A stretch of 64,000 nt of DNA from Candidatus Scatomorpha intestinavium (GTDB lineage: Bacteria; Bacillota; Clostridia; Oscillospirales; Oscillospiraceae). The notes beneath the pieces are model-generated. The model made no database searches, was not told the origin of the DNA, and saw only the letters and a program-made list of their open reading frames with translations. A program made the position numbers and the translations under genes. How positions within the stretch are numbered: position 1 is the first letter of the stretch; every line of letters starts with the position of its first letter. Positions 48,412-60,484 of the stretch are shown here, piece after piece. The stretch covers positions 1-64,000 of the forward strand of contig DVGA01000034.1 of NCBI GenBank assembly GCA_018712985.1, written 5' to 3'.

Positions 48412-48564
48412 AATCTGCGCCTAAAAGCGGGATTCGGGCGAATCGGGAGGGTACACGGGAGCGGATTGCGGCCGCGGGGGGCTTTGCGCATTTTTGGAGG
48501 TGCGGTTTGCAAAAGGCGGCGGGGCGTGGTATTATTGTCTGAAGTTTGATGCCGAGGTGCGGAA

Positions 48565-49500
48565 ATGCGATTTATTTACGCGGCGGCGGGGCTCGCCGCC
48601 GCCTGCTCGGCCGGCGTTTTTGCGGCCACATACGTCATGATAAAACAGAACATGCGCCCGGCGCAGCCGCTCGACCTCTCTAAGCCGGAGGTGTGCGCGA
48701 ACCGGCGCTGGGAGCCGTTTTCAGGCGGGCTTTCGGCGGGCATAGGGCGGATAAGGGGCGCCTCGTGGGAGGACAGGTGGATGCTGTCCGGCGACGGGCT
48801 CAAGCTGCACGCCCGGCTGCACAGGGGCGGCGCCGGCCGGTCTGTCATCCTCGCGCACGGCTACCACTCGAGCGGGGAAAACGACTTCTGCGGCATATTT
48901 GACTACTATGCCGGACAGGGCTTCAATATACTGCTCATCGACCAGCGCGGGCATGGGCTGAGCGAGGGTAAGGAGCTCACCTACGGGCTTGAGGAGCGCC
49001 GGGACGTACTCGCCTGGGCGCGTATGCTCGCGGAGGAGACAGGGGGAGAAATCTACCTGCACGGCGTGTCCATGGGCGGGGTGTCCGTGCTGCTCGCCGC
49101 GGGGCTCGGCCTGCCGGAAAACGTTAAGGGCGTCATAGCCGACAGCGCCTTCACGAGCCCGCGGGACATACTTGTGTACAACTTTTCGCGCAGGTATAAG
49201 CGCCTGCCGCGGTTTCCGTTCATACAGATAGGCACCCTGGCCGGGATGGCGATCGAGGGCAGGGACTTCGTGCGCGGGCGCACGCCGGAGGCCGCAAAGC
49301 GCTCAGGCCTGCCGGTACTTGTGGTGCATGGCGGGGAGGACCATACGGTGCCGCGGGAGATGGCGGAGGAGATAGCCGGGGCGTGCGGCGAGAGGAGCAG
49401 GCTGCTCATAATCCCTGAGGCTAAGCATGCGCTGTGCTATCTCACGGACCCGGCGGCATATGTCGCGGCGCTGGGGAAATTCATAGACGGAACGGCGTGA
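48565..49500 (+). CDS. Alpha/beta hydrolase family protein, membrane-anchored
   Basis: N-terminal TM; VILAHGYHSSGENDF, LLIDQRGHGLSEG, HGVSMGGVSVL, VVHGGEDHTVP. Confidence 0.92.
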   Translation: MRFIYAAAGLAAACSAGVFAATYVMIKQNMRPAQPLDLSKPEVCANRRWEPFSGGLSAGIGRIRGASWEDRWMLSGDGLKLHARLHRGGAGRSVILAHGYHSSGENDFCGIFDYYAGQGFNILLIDQRGHGLSEGKELTYGLEERRDVLAWARMLAEETGGEIYLHGVSMGGVSVLLAAGLGLPENVKGVIADSAFTSPRDILVYNFSRRYKRLPRFPFIQIGTLAGMAIEGRDFVRGRTPEAAKRSGLPVLVVHGGEDHTVPREMAEEIAGACGERSRLLIIPEAKHALCYLTDPAAYVAALGKFIDGTA

Positions 49501-49537
49501 AAAAACCGGCCGCCCTTTTTCAGGGCGGCCGGTTTCT
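49501..49537. terminator. Bidirectional terminator
   Basis: aaaccggccgccct-ttttc-agggcggccggttt. Confidence 0.75.
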
Positions 49538-49551
49538 TCAACCTGCGGCGC

Positions 49552-50283
49552 TCAAAGCGTGCCTACGGTGGTGTGGTATCTCATACAGAGATTGTAGCAG
49601 GTGTTCAGGTGGTTTTTTGACGTTGTCTCCGCCAGCTCGGGGATGCCAAGCTCGATGGCCCGGTAAATCGCCATGTGCTCGCCGGCGAGGACGGCGAATG
49701 TGGGCTCGTTCTGAAGCGAGAGCAGGTATTCCTGGGAGCGGATGGAGTAGTAGGAGATGAAGCGGTTCATGGCCTTGTACATCTTCACAAGATAGGGATT
49801 GCGGCTGGAGATGACGATGTGGGAGTGGAACTCCTGGTCAACTTCCGCGAAGTTGTCGAACTTGCGTTCATCGAACGCCCGGCGGAACTGCACCGCCAGC
49901 GAGCGCATCCTGTCCATGTCTATCAGCGCCTTCTGCCGGGCGCATATGTACGCGGCGGTGCCCTCCAGCGACTTGCGCGCCATGAAGAGCTGCTCGAGGG
50001 AAGTGTGGCTTATGTCGAACACATAGTGCCCCTTCCTGTTGGATGGAGTGACGACAAGGCCCTCGTTGCTCAACTGCTCAAGTGCCTCCGACACCGGGGT
50101 GCGGCTTACCTCGAGCAGGCCGGCGATGCGAACCACGCCGAGGCGTGTGCCGGGAGGGAGCATGCCGTAAATTATACCGTTCTCGATTATGTTGTAGACG
50201 ACGTCGTTCAGCTTCAGAAACGGGTTTGCATCCTGAGCCTTGTGCACGAGCTCGGGCTTGAAATACTCGGACAGGGGGTCCAT
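49552..50283 (-). CDS. GntR-family transcriptional regulator (FCD-like)
   Basis: DVVYNIIENGIIYGMLPPGTRLGVVRIAGLLEVSRTPVSEALEQLSNEGLVV; start ATG 50283 with SD gaaaggagg. Confidence 0.9.
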   Translation of the reverse strand: MDPLSEYFKPELVHKAQDANPFLKLNDVVYNIIENGIIYGMLPPGTRLGVVRIAGLLEVSRTPVSEALEQLSNEGLVVTPSNRKGHYVFDISHTSLEQLFMARKSLEGTAAYICARQKALIDMDRMRSLAVQFRRAFDERKFDNFAEVDQEFHSHIVISSRNPYLVKMYKAMNRFISYYSIRSQEYLLSLQNEPTFAVLAGEHMAIYRAIELGIPELAETTSKNHLNTCYNLCMRYHTTVGTL

Positions 50284-50296
50284 GTCAAACCTCCTT

Positions 50297-51733
50297 TCAG
50301 TTTTCGCCTCCTGAGACGGCCGCCTCCGGCGAGGGGCGTTTGGAGGCTTCAAGACGGCGGAACAGGCGCGTGAGGGTTACCAAGGCCGCGACGGCGAGCA
50401 CCACCTCGGCGCAGAGCTGCGCGTAGGCCAGGCCGTAGAGCGGGAAAACCGCGTTCAGGATTATGAGCGCGGGAATTTCGAGCACGACCTTGCGCAGCAC
50501 GGCAAACACCAGCGCGTGACCTCCCATGCCGACGGCCTGGAACACGCCGACGGCCATGAAGTCGATGCACATGAAGGGCTGGGCGAGGCTCATTCCAACG
50601 AGGAAGTGACGGCCGTATTCGACAACGGCGCTGTCGTGCATGAAGAGCTCGACAAAAAACGCGGGGAAGACGCAGAACAGTACTGTGATGAGCACCATCA
50701 GGATCAGGCTTGCCGAGAGCGTTAGCCGGATCCCTTCCTTCATGCGCTTTGTGTTGCCGCTCGAGTAGTTGTAGCTCACGAGGGGCATGACGCCCTGAGA
50801 GCAGCCGAGGGCGGCGTACATCGGGACCTGGGCGAGCTTCTGGCATATGCCCATCGCCGCTATGGCCTCCGCCCGGTAGATGCTCGTGAAATTGTTGAGG
50901 ATGGTCATACCGGTGACGTTCAGCACGTTCTGTATCGCGGCGGGGATGCCGACTACGCAGACGGAGCGGACTATGCTCCCCTCAAAGCTGAGCTTGCGAG
51001 GGTTAACACAGATGTAGGTCCGGCCGCGCCTGACAGCGAGCAGGACGAAATAGTAGCAGCAGGCCACGCAGTTGGAGATGAAGGTGGCGAGCCCGGCGCC
51101 GGCGGCACCCATGCCAAAGCCCCAGGGCATGATGAAAATGGGGTCGAGGGCGATGTTCAGCAGGCAGCCGCTCATCGTACCTATGCTCGCGTGCATCGCC
51201 GAGCCCTCCGCGCGCACGAGATAGGCCATGACTACGTTGAGTATGGTCGGCGCGGCGCCGAGGTACACCGTCCAGAGCATGTAGCCGCGGGTGGCCTCGC
51301 GCGTTGTCTCGTCCGCGCCGAGCAGGCCCAGCAGCGGGTCCTGGAAGGTGAAGCACAGCAGGGAGAACAGCAGGCCGGAAAACAGCGAGCAGTAAAAGCC
51401 GAAGGCGCTGCTTTTGGCGACGGAGTCATAGTCCTTCGCGCCGAGCGAGCGGCTCATCAGGCTCGAGGAGCCGACGCCGAAGAGGTTGTTCACCGCGTTG
51501 AAGGCCAGCATGACCGGCGCGGCGAGCGTTACGCCCGCGTTCTGCACCGGGTCGTTGAGCATGCCGACGAAGTAGGTGTCCGCAAGGTTGTAAAGTACGG
51601 TGACAAGCGAACTGATTATGGTCGGCACCGCGAGGGTGATTACGGCGGAGGCTATGGGGGCCGACTCAAAAAGATAGGTCCGGTCGCCGCCTCTCGCCTT
51701 GCCGGCGGGCTGCGGCGTCTTTTCGCTTTGCAC
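50297..51733 (-). CDS. MATE family efflux transporter
   Basis: 12-TM topology; VPTIISSLVTVLYNLADTYFVGML; ALGCSQGVMPLVSYNYSSGN; GTG start. Confidence 0.92.
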   Translation of the reverse strand: MQSEKTPQPAGKARGGDRTYLFESAPIASAVITLAVPTIISSLVTVLYNLADTYFVGMLNDPVQNAGVTLAAPVMLAFNAVNNLFGVGSSSLMSRSLGAKDYDSVAKSSAFGFYCSLFSGLLFSLLCFTFQDPLLGLLGADETTREATRGYMLWTVYLGAAPTILNVVMAYLVRAEGSAMHASIGTMSGCLLNIALDPIFIMPWGFGMGAAGAGLATFISNCVACCYYFVLLAVRRGRTYICVNPRKLSFEGSIVRSVCVVGIPAAIQNVLNVTGMTILNNFTSIYRAEAIAAMGICQKLAQVPMYAALGCSQGVMPLVSYNYSSGNTKRMKEGIRLTLSASLILMVLITVLFCVFPAFFVELFMHDSAVVEYGRHFLVGMSLAQPFMCIDFMAVGVFQAVGMGGHALVFAVLRKVVLEIPALIILNAVFPLYGLAYAQLCAEVVLAVAALVTLTRLFRRLEASKRPSPEAAVSGGEN

Positions 51734-51774
51734 AGGAATTCATCTCCGGATATTTTTGTGTTTTTATTATGGTT

Positions 51775-52890
51775 TTATATGCCGTGGAGCTCGTCGTCGA
51801 GCCAGGTCTCGTGCCCGTCCAGCTTCAGAGTGAAGATGCGGGACATGTCGGAATCGTATTTCGCCTGGTGGAACTTGAACACCGTTTCGCCGCTCGACGG
51901 CAGGCGCCCGATTATCTCTATTTTCCCGCGCGGGTGGCTCATGGCGAAGCGGATGGACTTGCCGATGCCGTTCTGGCGGGATTTTGCGTCGTCCACTATG
52001 CCGATGCCCTCGGCTATCGGGACCTGGAAGCGGCCCTTGACGCCGGTGACGGGGCGGCACTGGAAGACGTAATACGGCGAGATACCGATGCGCGTGAGCC
52101 CGGAGAGCAGGTCGCCGAGCACCTTGCCGTTGTCGTTCACGCCGCGGAGAAGGACGGTCTGGTTGCGGACCTGCACGCCGCGGACGAGCAGCTCGCGCAC
52201 GGCGCGCGCGGCCTCCTCGGTCAGCTCGCGCGGGTGGTTGAACTGGGTGACGACGATGAGCGTCTTGCGCTTGCCGTATTCTTCAAACAGTCCGAGCAGC
52301 TCCGGGTCGCCGTAAATTCGCTCGGGGAGCGTTACGGGCAGGCGGGAGCCGAAACGGACCAGGTCGAGGTGGTCAATGGCGGTGAGCCCGCTGAGATAGC
52401 GCTCTATGACGTGGTTCGGGTTCATGAGCGCGTCGCCGCCGGTGACGAGCACGTTGTTGACTTCTTTGTGCGAGGAAATATACGCTATTGCTTCGTCTGC
52501 GACCTCGAGCAGCTCGCTGTCGGACAAGCCGACGAGGCGCTTGCGGAAACAGTGACGGCAGTACATCGCGCACACGTTGGTGGAGAGGAGCAGCACCGTG
52601 GGCTTGTACTTATGCTGCAGGCCGTCGAGCTTTGTATTTGAGGACTCTCCGCTTGTGTCGAAGGAGCCACCGGCGCCGAATTCGTCCATCGAGGGGATGC
52701 ACATCCTTGCGATGGGGTCTTCCGGGTCGCTTTTGTCAACCAGCGAGAGATAGTAAGGCGTTATCATCATGGGATAGCGCTCTGTTATGCGGGCGATCTC
52801 GGCCTCCTTCTCCGGAGAGAGGCCAATGGCCGCTGCAAGCTGCTCAGCAGTGCTTATGCCTTCGGATATCTGCTTCTGCCAACTCATCAT
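51775..52890 (-). CDS. KamA-family radical SAM protein (lysine 2,3-aminomutase-like)
   Basis: TNVCAMYCRHCFRKRLVG (CxxxCxxC), NNVLVTGGDALM, VTQFNHPRELTEEA, PYYVFQCRPVTG. Confidence 0.92.
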   Translation of the reverse strand: MMSWQKQISEGISTAEQLAAAIGLSPEKEAEIARITERYPMMITPYYLSLVDKSDPEDPIARMCIPSMDEFGAGGSFDTSGESSNTKLDGLQHKYKPTVLLLSTNVCAMYCRHCFRKRLVGLSDSELLEVADEAIAYISSHKEVNNVLVTGGDALMNPNHVIERYLSGLTAIDHLDLVRFGSRLPVTLPERIYGDPELLGLFEEYGKRKTLIVVTQFNHPRELTEEAARAVRELLVRGVQVRNQTVLLRGVNDNGKVLGDLLSGLTRIGISPYYVFQCRPVTGVKGRFQVPIAEGIGIVDDAKSRQNGIGKSIRFAMSHPRGKIEIIGRLPSSGETVFKFHQAKYDSDMSRIFTLKLDGHETWLDDELHGI

Positions 52891-53030
52891 GTTTATTCCC
52901 TGCCTTTCCTAAAAAAATGTTTAATAAAAATAGTATATCACAAATCCTGCCACGGAGCAATCATATTTGACCGCTTGAATTGTGCGTAAATCGGGGATAT
53001 AATGCCCTTACAAAGTTGTGGAGGCGGAAA

Positions 53031-55428
<2,398 letters not shown>

Positions 55429-55437
55429 TTGCTGGCC

Positions 55438-55461
55438 GAAAAGGGCGTAAACGCCCTTTTC
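55438..55461 (+). terminator. Rho-independent-like terminator of guaB
   Basis: gaaaagggcg-taaa-cgcccttttc. Confidence 0.65.
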
Positions 55462-55691
55462 GTGCCAATTATCCCCCGGCCGGCGCAGCCGGCCGATGGG
55501 AGACACTTTGCTCAGCGCACGCTTGCCGGTGCGCGCACCGGCGAGCGCACGTTCGCTCCGCGAGCGGAATTTTTGGCGAGGCGGAGCCCCGCCAAAAATG
55601 GATTAGATTTTTTTCGTGCCGGCGGCGCGAACTCTGCGAGAAGATGCGCGAGCTCGGCGAGGTCGAGAAGCAAACTTACACTGCGGGAGGG

Positions 55692-56417
55692 ATGTGCGTG
55701 GACGGAAAGATCGACGTCCTGCGCGGCTGGATAGCAGCCAGCGACAATATAGTGTTTTTCGGCGGGGCGGGCGTGTCTACCGAGAGCGGCATACCCGATT
55801 TCCGCAGCGTGGACGGGCTGTACAACCAGCAGTGGGACTACCCGCCGGAGACGATACTCTCGCGAACCTTCTTCGACCGGAACCCGGAGGAGTATTACCG
55901 CTTCCACCACGCGAAACTGGTGGTGGACGGCGTGAAGCCGAACCGGGCGCATCTCCGCCTGGCCGGGCTCGAGCGCGAGGGCAAGCTGAAGGCGGTCATA
56001 ACGCAGAATATTGACGGGCTGCACCAGGCGGCAGGGAGCAAAAACGTGCTCGAGCTGCACGGGAGCATCCTGCGCGCGTACTGCACGAAGTGCCGCGCGC
56101 CGTATCCTGCGGAGCGGATGAACCACTGCGAGGGCGTCCCGCACTGCGATGTCTGCGGCGGAATAGTCAGGCCGGATATCGTGCTCTATGAGGAGCCGCT
56201 GGACCAGCGGGTCATGGAGCGCGCGCTGGATTACATCCAGAACGCCGAGGTGCTCATAATCGGGGGCACGTCCCTCGGCGTCTATCCGGCGGCGGGGCTG
56301 ATACACTATTACAGGGGCAGCAAGCTCGCGCTTGTCAATCTGTCCGAGACGCCGTATGACAGGTATGCAGACCTTGTCATCCACGAAAAGATAGGCGAGG
56401 TGTTTTCACAGGTATGA
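55692..56417 (+). CDS. SIR2-family NAD-dependent protein deacylase
   Basis: VFFGGAGVSTESGIPDFRS, TQNIDGLHQAAGSKNVLELHGS, CxxC Zn pairs; ATG at 55692. Confidence 0.93.
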   Translation: MCVDGKIDVLRGWIAASDNIVFFGGAGVSTESGIPDFRSVDGLYNQQWDYPPETILSRTFFDRNPEEYYRFHHAKLVVDGVKPNRAHLRLAGLEREGKLKAVITQNIDGLHQAAGSKNVLELHGSILRAYCTKCRAPYPAERMNHCEGVPHCDVCGGIVRPDIVLYEEPLDQRVMERALDYIQNAEVLIIGGTSLGVYPAAGLIHYYRGSKLALVNLSETPYDRYADLVIHEKIGEVFSQV

Positions 56418-57160
56418 GCCGTATAGACGTGCTCGGCGTGGGCTTTGACGACCTCACGATGGACGGGGCCGTTGAGGCGGCGCTTGGATTTATGGCTTCG
56501 CGCGCTGCGCGCTATGTGTGCACGCCGAACCCGGAGATAGTCATGGCCGCGAAGAAGGACGGCGGACTCGCCTCCGCGCTCGCCGGCGCGGACATGGTCC
56601 TCGCTGACGGCGTGGGCGTGACGAAGGCCGCTGCCATGCTCGGCACGCCGCTGAAATCGCGCGTGCCGGGGATAGACTTCGCCGCCGCGGTGATATCGCG
56701 CCTTGCCGCAAGGGGCGGGAGCGTATACCTCTTCGGGGCGAAGCCGGGAGTGGCCGAGGCGGCGGCGGAGAAGCTCTCCGCGCAGTACCAGGGCATAGTT
56801 ATCGCCGGGACGAGCGACGGGTATTTCAAGGACGACGCGCCGGTGATCGAAAAGATAAACGCGGCCGGGCCGGATTTCCTGATGGTGTGCCTCGGCTCGC
56901 CTAAGCAGGAGCGCTGGATGGCCGCAAACGCGGGAAAACTCAACTGCGGGCTCATGGCCGGGCTCGGAGGGAGCCTGGACGTGCTGGCCGGCAACGTGCA
57001 GCGCGCGCCGGAGGCCTGGCGGCGGCTGGGGCTCGAGTGGCTCTACCGCACCATAAAGGAGCCGAAGCGGCTCGGGCGCGTTATAAAGCTGCCGCTGTTC
57101 GTCGCCGAGGCGGCGGCGCAGGGAGCAAAGGGGAAGCGGAAAAATGGACAGGAAGGGTAA
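56414..57160 (+). CDS. WecB/TagA/CpsF-family glycosyltransferase
   Basis: VCTPNPEIVMAAKK…ADMVLADGVGV, FLMVCLGSPKQERWM, GLGGSLDVLAG. Confidence 0.92.
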   Translation: MSRIDVLGVGFDDLTMDGAVEAALGFMASRAARYVCTPNPEIVMAAKKDGGLASALAGADMVLADGVGVTKAAAMLGTPLKSRVPGIDFAAAVISRLAARGGSVYLFGAKPGVAEAAAEKLSAQYQGIVIAGTSDGYFKDDAPVIEKINAAGPDFLMVCLGSPKQERWMAANAGKLNCGLMAGLGGSLDVLAGNVQRAPEAWRRLGLEWLYRTIKEPKRLGRVIKLPLFVAEAAAQGAKGKRKNGQEG

Positions 57161-57815
57161 GATAATCGTCCTCGAGGGCATAGACGGCTCGGGAAAGAGC
57201 GCGCAGTACCGCCGGCTCAGCGCCCGCCTTGAGCGGGAGGGAATACCCTTCCGCAGCGCGGTGTTCCCGCGCTACGACGAGGAGAGCTCCGCGCTGATAC
57301 GCATGTATCTCTCCGGCCGCTTCGGCGAGGACCCGAACGACGTGAACGCCTACGCTTCGTCTATCTTTTACGCCGTGGACCGCTACGCCTCCTTCATGAC
57401 GGACTGGAAGGAATATTATGAATCCGGCGGGCTGATGCTGCTGGACAGGTACACCACCTCAAACGCCGTGCATCAGGGCGCCAAGCTCTCAGCGGCAGAG
57501 CAGCCGGCATTTTTCGACTGGCTGTACGACCTCGAATATGGTAAGCTGGGCCTGCCGCGGCCCAACCTGGTGGTATATCTCGAAGTCGACCTTGAAACCA
57601 GCCTCGCGCGGATGAAGCACCGGCAGGAAAAGACCGGCAAGCCGGGCGACATACACGAGAGAGACGCCGAATATCTCCGCCGCTGCATAGCAACGGGGGA
57701 GAGCGCGGCGGAGCACTATGGCTGGCGCCGCGTGGCTCTGCGCCTGGACGGCGAGATCCGGGAGATCGATGAAAAGCACGAGGAGATATTCTCCATCGTC
57801 AGGTCTGCGCTGTGA
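57144..57815 (+). CDS. Thymidylate kinase family protein
   Basis: GKIIVLEGIDGSGKSAQYRRLSARL; LLDRYTTSNAVHQGAKL. Confidence 0.88.
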   Translation: MDRKGKIIVLEGIDGSGKSAQYRRLSARLEREGIPFRSAVFPRYDEESSALIRMYLSGRFGEDPNDVNAYASSIFYAVDRYASFMTDWKEYYESGGLMLLDRYTTSNAVHQGAKLSAAEQPAFFDWLYDLEYGKLGLPRPNLVVYLEVDLETSLARMKHRQEKTGKPGDIHERDAEYLRRCIATGESAAEHYGWRRVALRLDGEIREIDEKHEEIFSIVRSAL

Positions 57816-58372
57816 GCGCGGAGGAAAAGGCCGCGCTGCGCGCTGAAATCCGCGCGCGCATAGCCGCGCTGAGCGGGGAGTATATCTCCCTGAGCGATTT
57901 GGGAATAATGCAGAATGTGCTCGCTTTGCCGGAATTTGCCGCCGCCGGGCGCGTGTTCGCCTATTTTTCGGTCGGGCGCGAGTGCTCCACGGAGGGGCTG
58001 ATTTCTGCCGCCGCGGCTGCGGGCAAGACGGTGGCCCTGCCCAGGACGCTGGGGCGCGGGGATATGTATTTTGCGGCGTACAGCGGCACGGACGTGGCCG
58101 GGCGATACGGCATACCCGAGCCGCCCGACGGCTCCGAGAGGCTGGAGGCCGCGGGCGGCGACCTCCTGATAGTCCCCGCACTCTGCTGCGACGTGCATGG
58201 CAACCGTCTCGGGCAGGGCGGGGGATACTACGACCGGCTGCTGCCGCGCAGCGCCGCTGTGTCCGTCTGCCTCTGCCGGGAAAGGCTGCTGCAGAAAAAA
58301 GTCCCGGTGGAGTGGAACGATTTCCCGGTGGATATCGTCGTAACCGAGGAGCGGGTGCTCCGGACAAAATGA
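57812..58372 (+). CDS. 5-formyltetrahydrofolate cyclo-ligase
   Basis: LLIVPALCCDVHGNRLGQGGGYYDRLLPR. Confidence 0.92.
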   Translation: MSAEEKAALRAEIRARIAALSGEYISLSDLGIMQNVLALPEFAAAGRVFAYFSVGRECSTEGLISAAAAAGKTVALPRTLGRGDMYFAAYSGTDVAGRYGIPEPPDGSERLEAAGGDLLIVPALCCDVHGNRLGQGGGYYDRLLPRSAAVSVCLCRERLLQKKVPVEWNDFPVDIVVTEERVLRTK

Positions 58373-58374
58373 AA

Positions 58375-58396
58375 ACAGGGCTCCGAAGAGCCCTGT
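58375..58396. terminator. Hairpin between convergent 5-FCL and Cys-rich small-protein genes
   Basis: acagggctc-cgaa-gagccctgt. Confidence 0.6.
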
Positions 58397-58422
58397 AGGG
58401 TGCGCTTTTTCCGAGCCGACGT

Positions 58423-58569
58423 TCAGCAGCAGTTGCAATTATTGCAGCTGTTGTCGCAGGTGCAGGAGCTGGTGTTGCAGCAGCAGCCGCTGTTGCCGCC
58501 GCAGCTGAACAGGAGCAGGAGAATGATGATTATCCAGAAGCAGCCGCTGTTATTATTTCCGCAGAACAT
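58423..58569 (-). CDS. 48-aa Cys-rich membrane miniprotein
   Basis: MFCGNNNSGCFWIIIILLLLFSCGGNSGCCCNTSSCTCDNSCNNCNCC, SD ggagaaaggg; one TM and 12 Cys. Confidence 0.65.
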   Translation of the reverse strand: MFCGNNNSGCFWIIIILLLLFSCGGNSGCCCNTSSCTCDNSCNNCNCC

Positions 58570-58732
58570 TTTATTTACCCTTTCTCCGCGCAACTGATTT
58601 TGAAGCCTGCCCTGCCCGCGCGGGGGCCGGGGGTGCGTTCTCTGCTGGTAGGACGGTGACCGGCGCCGGCTCACACCGTCTGCGCCATAATATGCCCGCC
58701 GGCGCGAACACGTTACTTGGGAGATACCCTGA

Positions 58733-60340
58733 ATGCAGAACGATTTTGACAGACTCAACGAAATATTCGGCGTTTCCGGGAGCGGTTCCGGCGCGGATGG
58801 GGACGTCCGCAATGTAAACGGCGGCACTGAGCCGCCGGCAGTCCCGGCGCAGGAGGACGGCTATGGCCTGCCCGATGGGCCTGAACGGGAACAGCTGACT
58901 GAGGACGCATATCCTGCGCAGGAGGAGCTGGGCGAGCCCGCGCCCGAAGGGGCGGAGGAGGACAGCGGCGCAGGCGCGGAATACCCGGAGGAAGCGGACG
59001 CCGGAGACGGCGAGGAGGAATACTCCGACACCGAGGCGGATGAGTCGGAGCGCCGTGCCATGGGCCTGCTGCGCAAGCTGGACAGCATGATATACGACCC
59101 CGAAAAGCATGAGCAGCGCGCCGAGGAGCGCAAAAAGCGCCGCGCTGAGCGCCGCCGCGCCGAAGAGGAGGACGACGAGCTCGAGGAGCGCGATTTCCGG
59201 CCGATAAGGCAGCGCCGGGATGGCAAAATCGGCTGCATGGGCGGCATAATGTACTTCGCCTTTGTTATAAGCGTCAGCGTCATCCTCGCTGCGCTCGGCT
59301 GGATGGCGGCGATGGACGTGCTCGCGCTGAACAAGCCGGAGCTCACGGCGGTCATCACGCTGCCGGACGAGATTTTCTCCGAGGTTGAAGTTGAGATAAC
59401 GGACAGCGACGGCAATGTGACCGGGACAAGGACTGATCTCGCTGCCGATATAGACTATGTCGCGGACGTGCTGAAGAGTGCAGGTCTCATCGAGTATAAG
59501 CCGCTGTTCAAGTTCTTCTGCCGGATCTCCAACGCCGCTACCGACATCGACCCCGGCACATACGAGCTGAACACGACTTACGACTACAACGCGCTGGTGC
59601 TGAGGATGCGCGAATCCTCCGCCATACAGGTCACGGTGGAGCTTATGTTCCCAGAGGGCAGTACCATGGCAGAGATATTTGAAAGGCTGGAGGAGAACGG
59701 CGTGAGCACCGTTGAGGAGCTGGAGGACGCCGCGGCGAACTATGTGTTCAACTACTCCTTCCTCGACCCGACGCTCGGCGACGCGCAGAGGATGGAGGGA
59801 TACCTCTTCCCGGACACCTATCAGTTCTATCAGGACGAGCAGGCCTCGAGCGTCATAAACAAGTTCCTGCAGAACTTCAACACGCGCATCACAACCGACA
59901 TGCTCAACCAGGCCGACAACCGCGGCATGGAGCTGCGCGACGTTATAACGGTGGCCTCCATGATAGAGGCCGAGGCCGCGAACGACGAGGAGCGGCCGGT
60001 GATCGCCTCCGTCATATACAACCGCCTGAACGCCGGGATGCCGCTGCAGATAGACGCGACGGTCATGTACGCGCTCGGCGAGCACAAAGAATACCTCACC
60101 GTTGAGGACACGCAGGTGCAGAGCCCGTACAACACCTACCTGAACACCGGACTCCCGGCCGGGCCGATCTGCAACCCGGGCCTTTCGTCCATCAACGCGG
60201 CGCTCAACCCCGGGCAGACGGATTATCTGTACTACGCGCTCGACACCGAGAGCGGGACGCATCGCTTCTTCTCGAGCTACGAGGAGTTCGAGGCCTTTAC
60301 GGCCACGCAGGACTACACGGGCGCGACAGTAAACGAATAA
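58733..60340 (+). CDS. mltG: Endolytic transglycosylase MltG-like (YceG family)
   Basis: GYLFPDTYQFYQDEQASSVINKFLQNF, VASMIEAEAANDEERPVIASVIYNRL, MPLQIDATVMYALG, GLPAGPICNPGLSSINAALNP. Confidence 0.94.
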   Translation: MQNDFDRLNEIFGVSGSGSGADGDVRNVNGGTEPPAVPAQEDGYGLPDGPEREQLTEDAYPAQEELGEPAPEGAEEDSGAGAEYPEEADAGDGEEEYSDTEADESERRAMGLLRKLDSMIYDPEKHEQRAEERKKRRAERRRAEEEDDELEERDFRPIRQRRDGKIGCMGGIMYFAFVISVSVILAALGWMAAMDVLALNKPELTAVITLPDEIFSEVEVEITDSDGNVTGTRTDLAADIDYVADVLKSAGLIEYKPLFKFFCRISNAATDIDPGTYELNTTYDYNALVLRMRESSAIQVTVELMFPEGSTMAEIFERLEENGVSTVEELEDAAANYVFNYSFLDPTLGDAQRMEGYLFPDTYQFYQDEQASSVINKFLQNFNTRITTDMLNQADNRGMELRDVITVASMIEAEAANDEERPVIASVIYNRLNAGMPLQIDATVMYALGEHKEYLTVEDTQVQSPYNTYLNTGLPAGPICNPGLSSINAALNPGQTDYLYYALDTESGTHRFFSSYEEFEAFTATQDYTGATVNE

Positions 60341-60484
60341 ACGCATAAAAATGACCGGCAGAGGCGCTTTTGACCGCTTTCGCCGGTCATTTGCTCTTGT
60401 ATTTGGCAGAAAAGTCGTATATACTCTTAATAAGTGCGAGAGGGCGGAAGCCGCCTTAAAAACTGTAAGAACAGGAGAGTGCAT

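Noticed and set aside
58571-60484. 637-aa minus-strand ORF
   Set aside because: Antisense to mltG, biased composition
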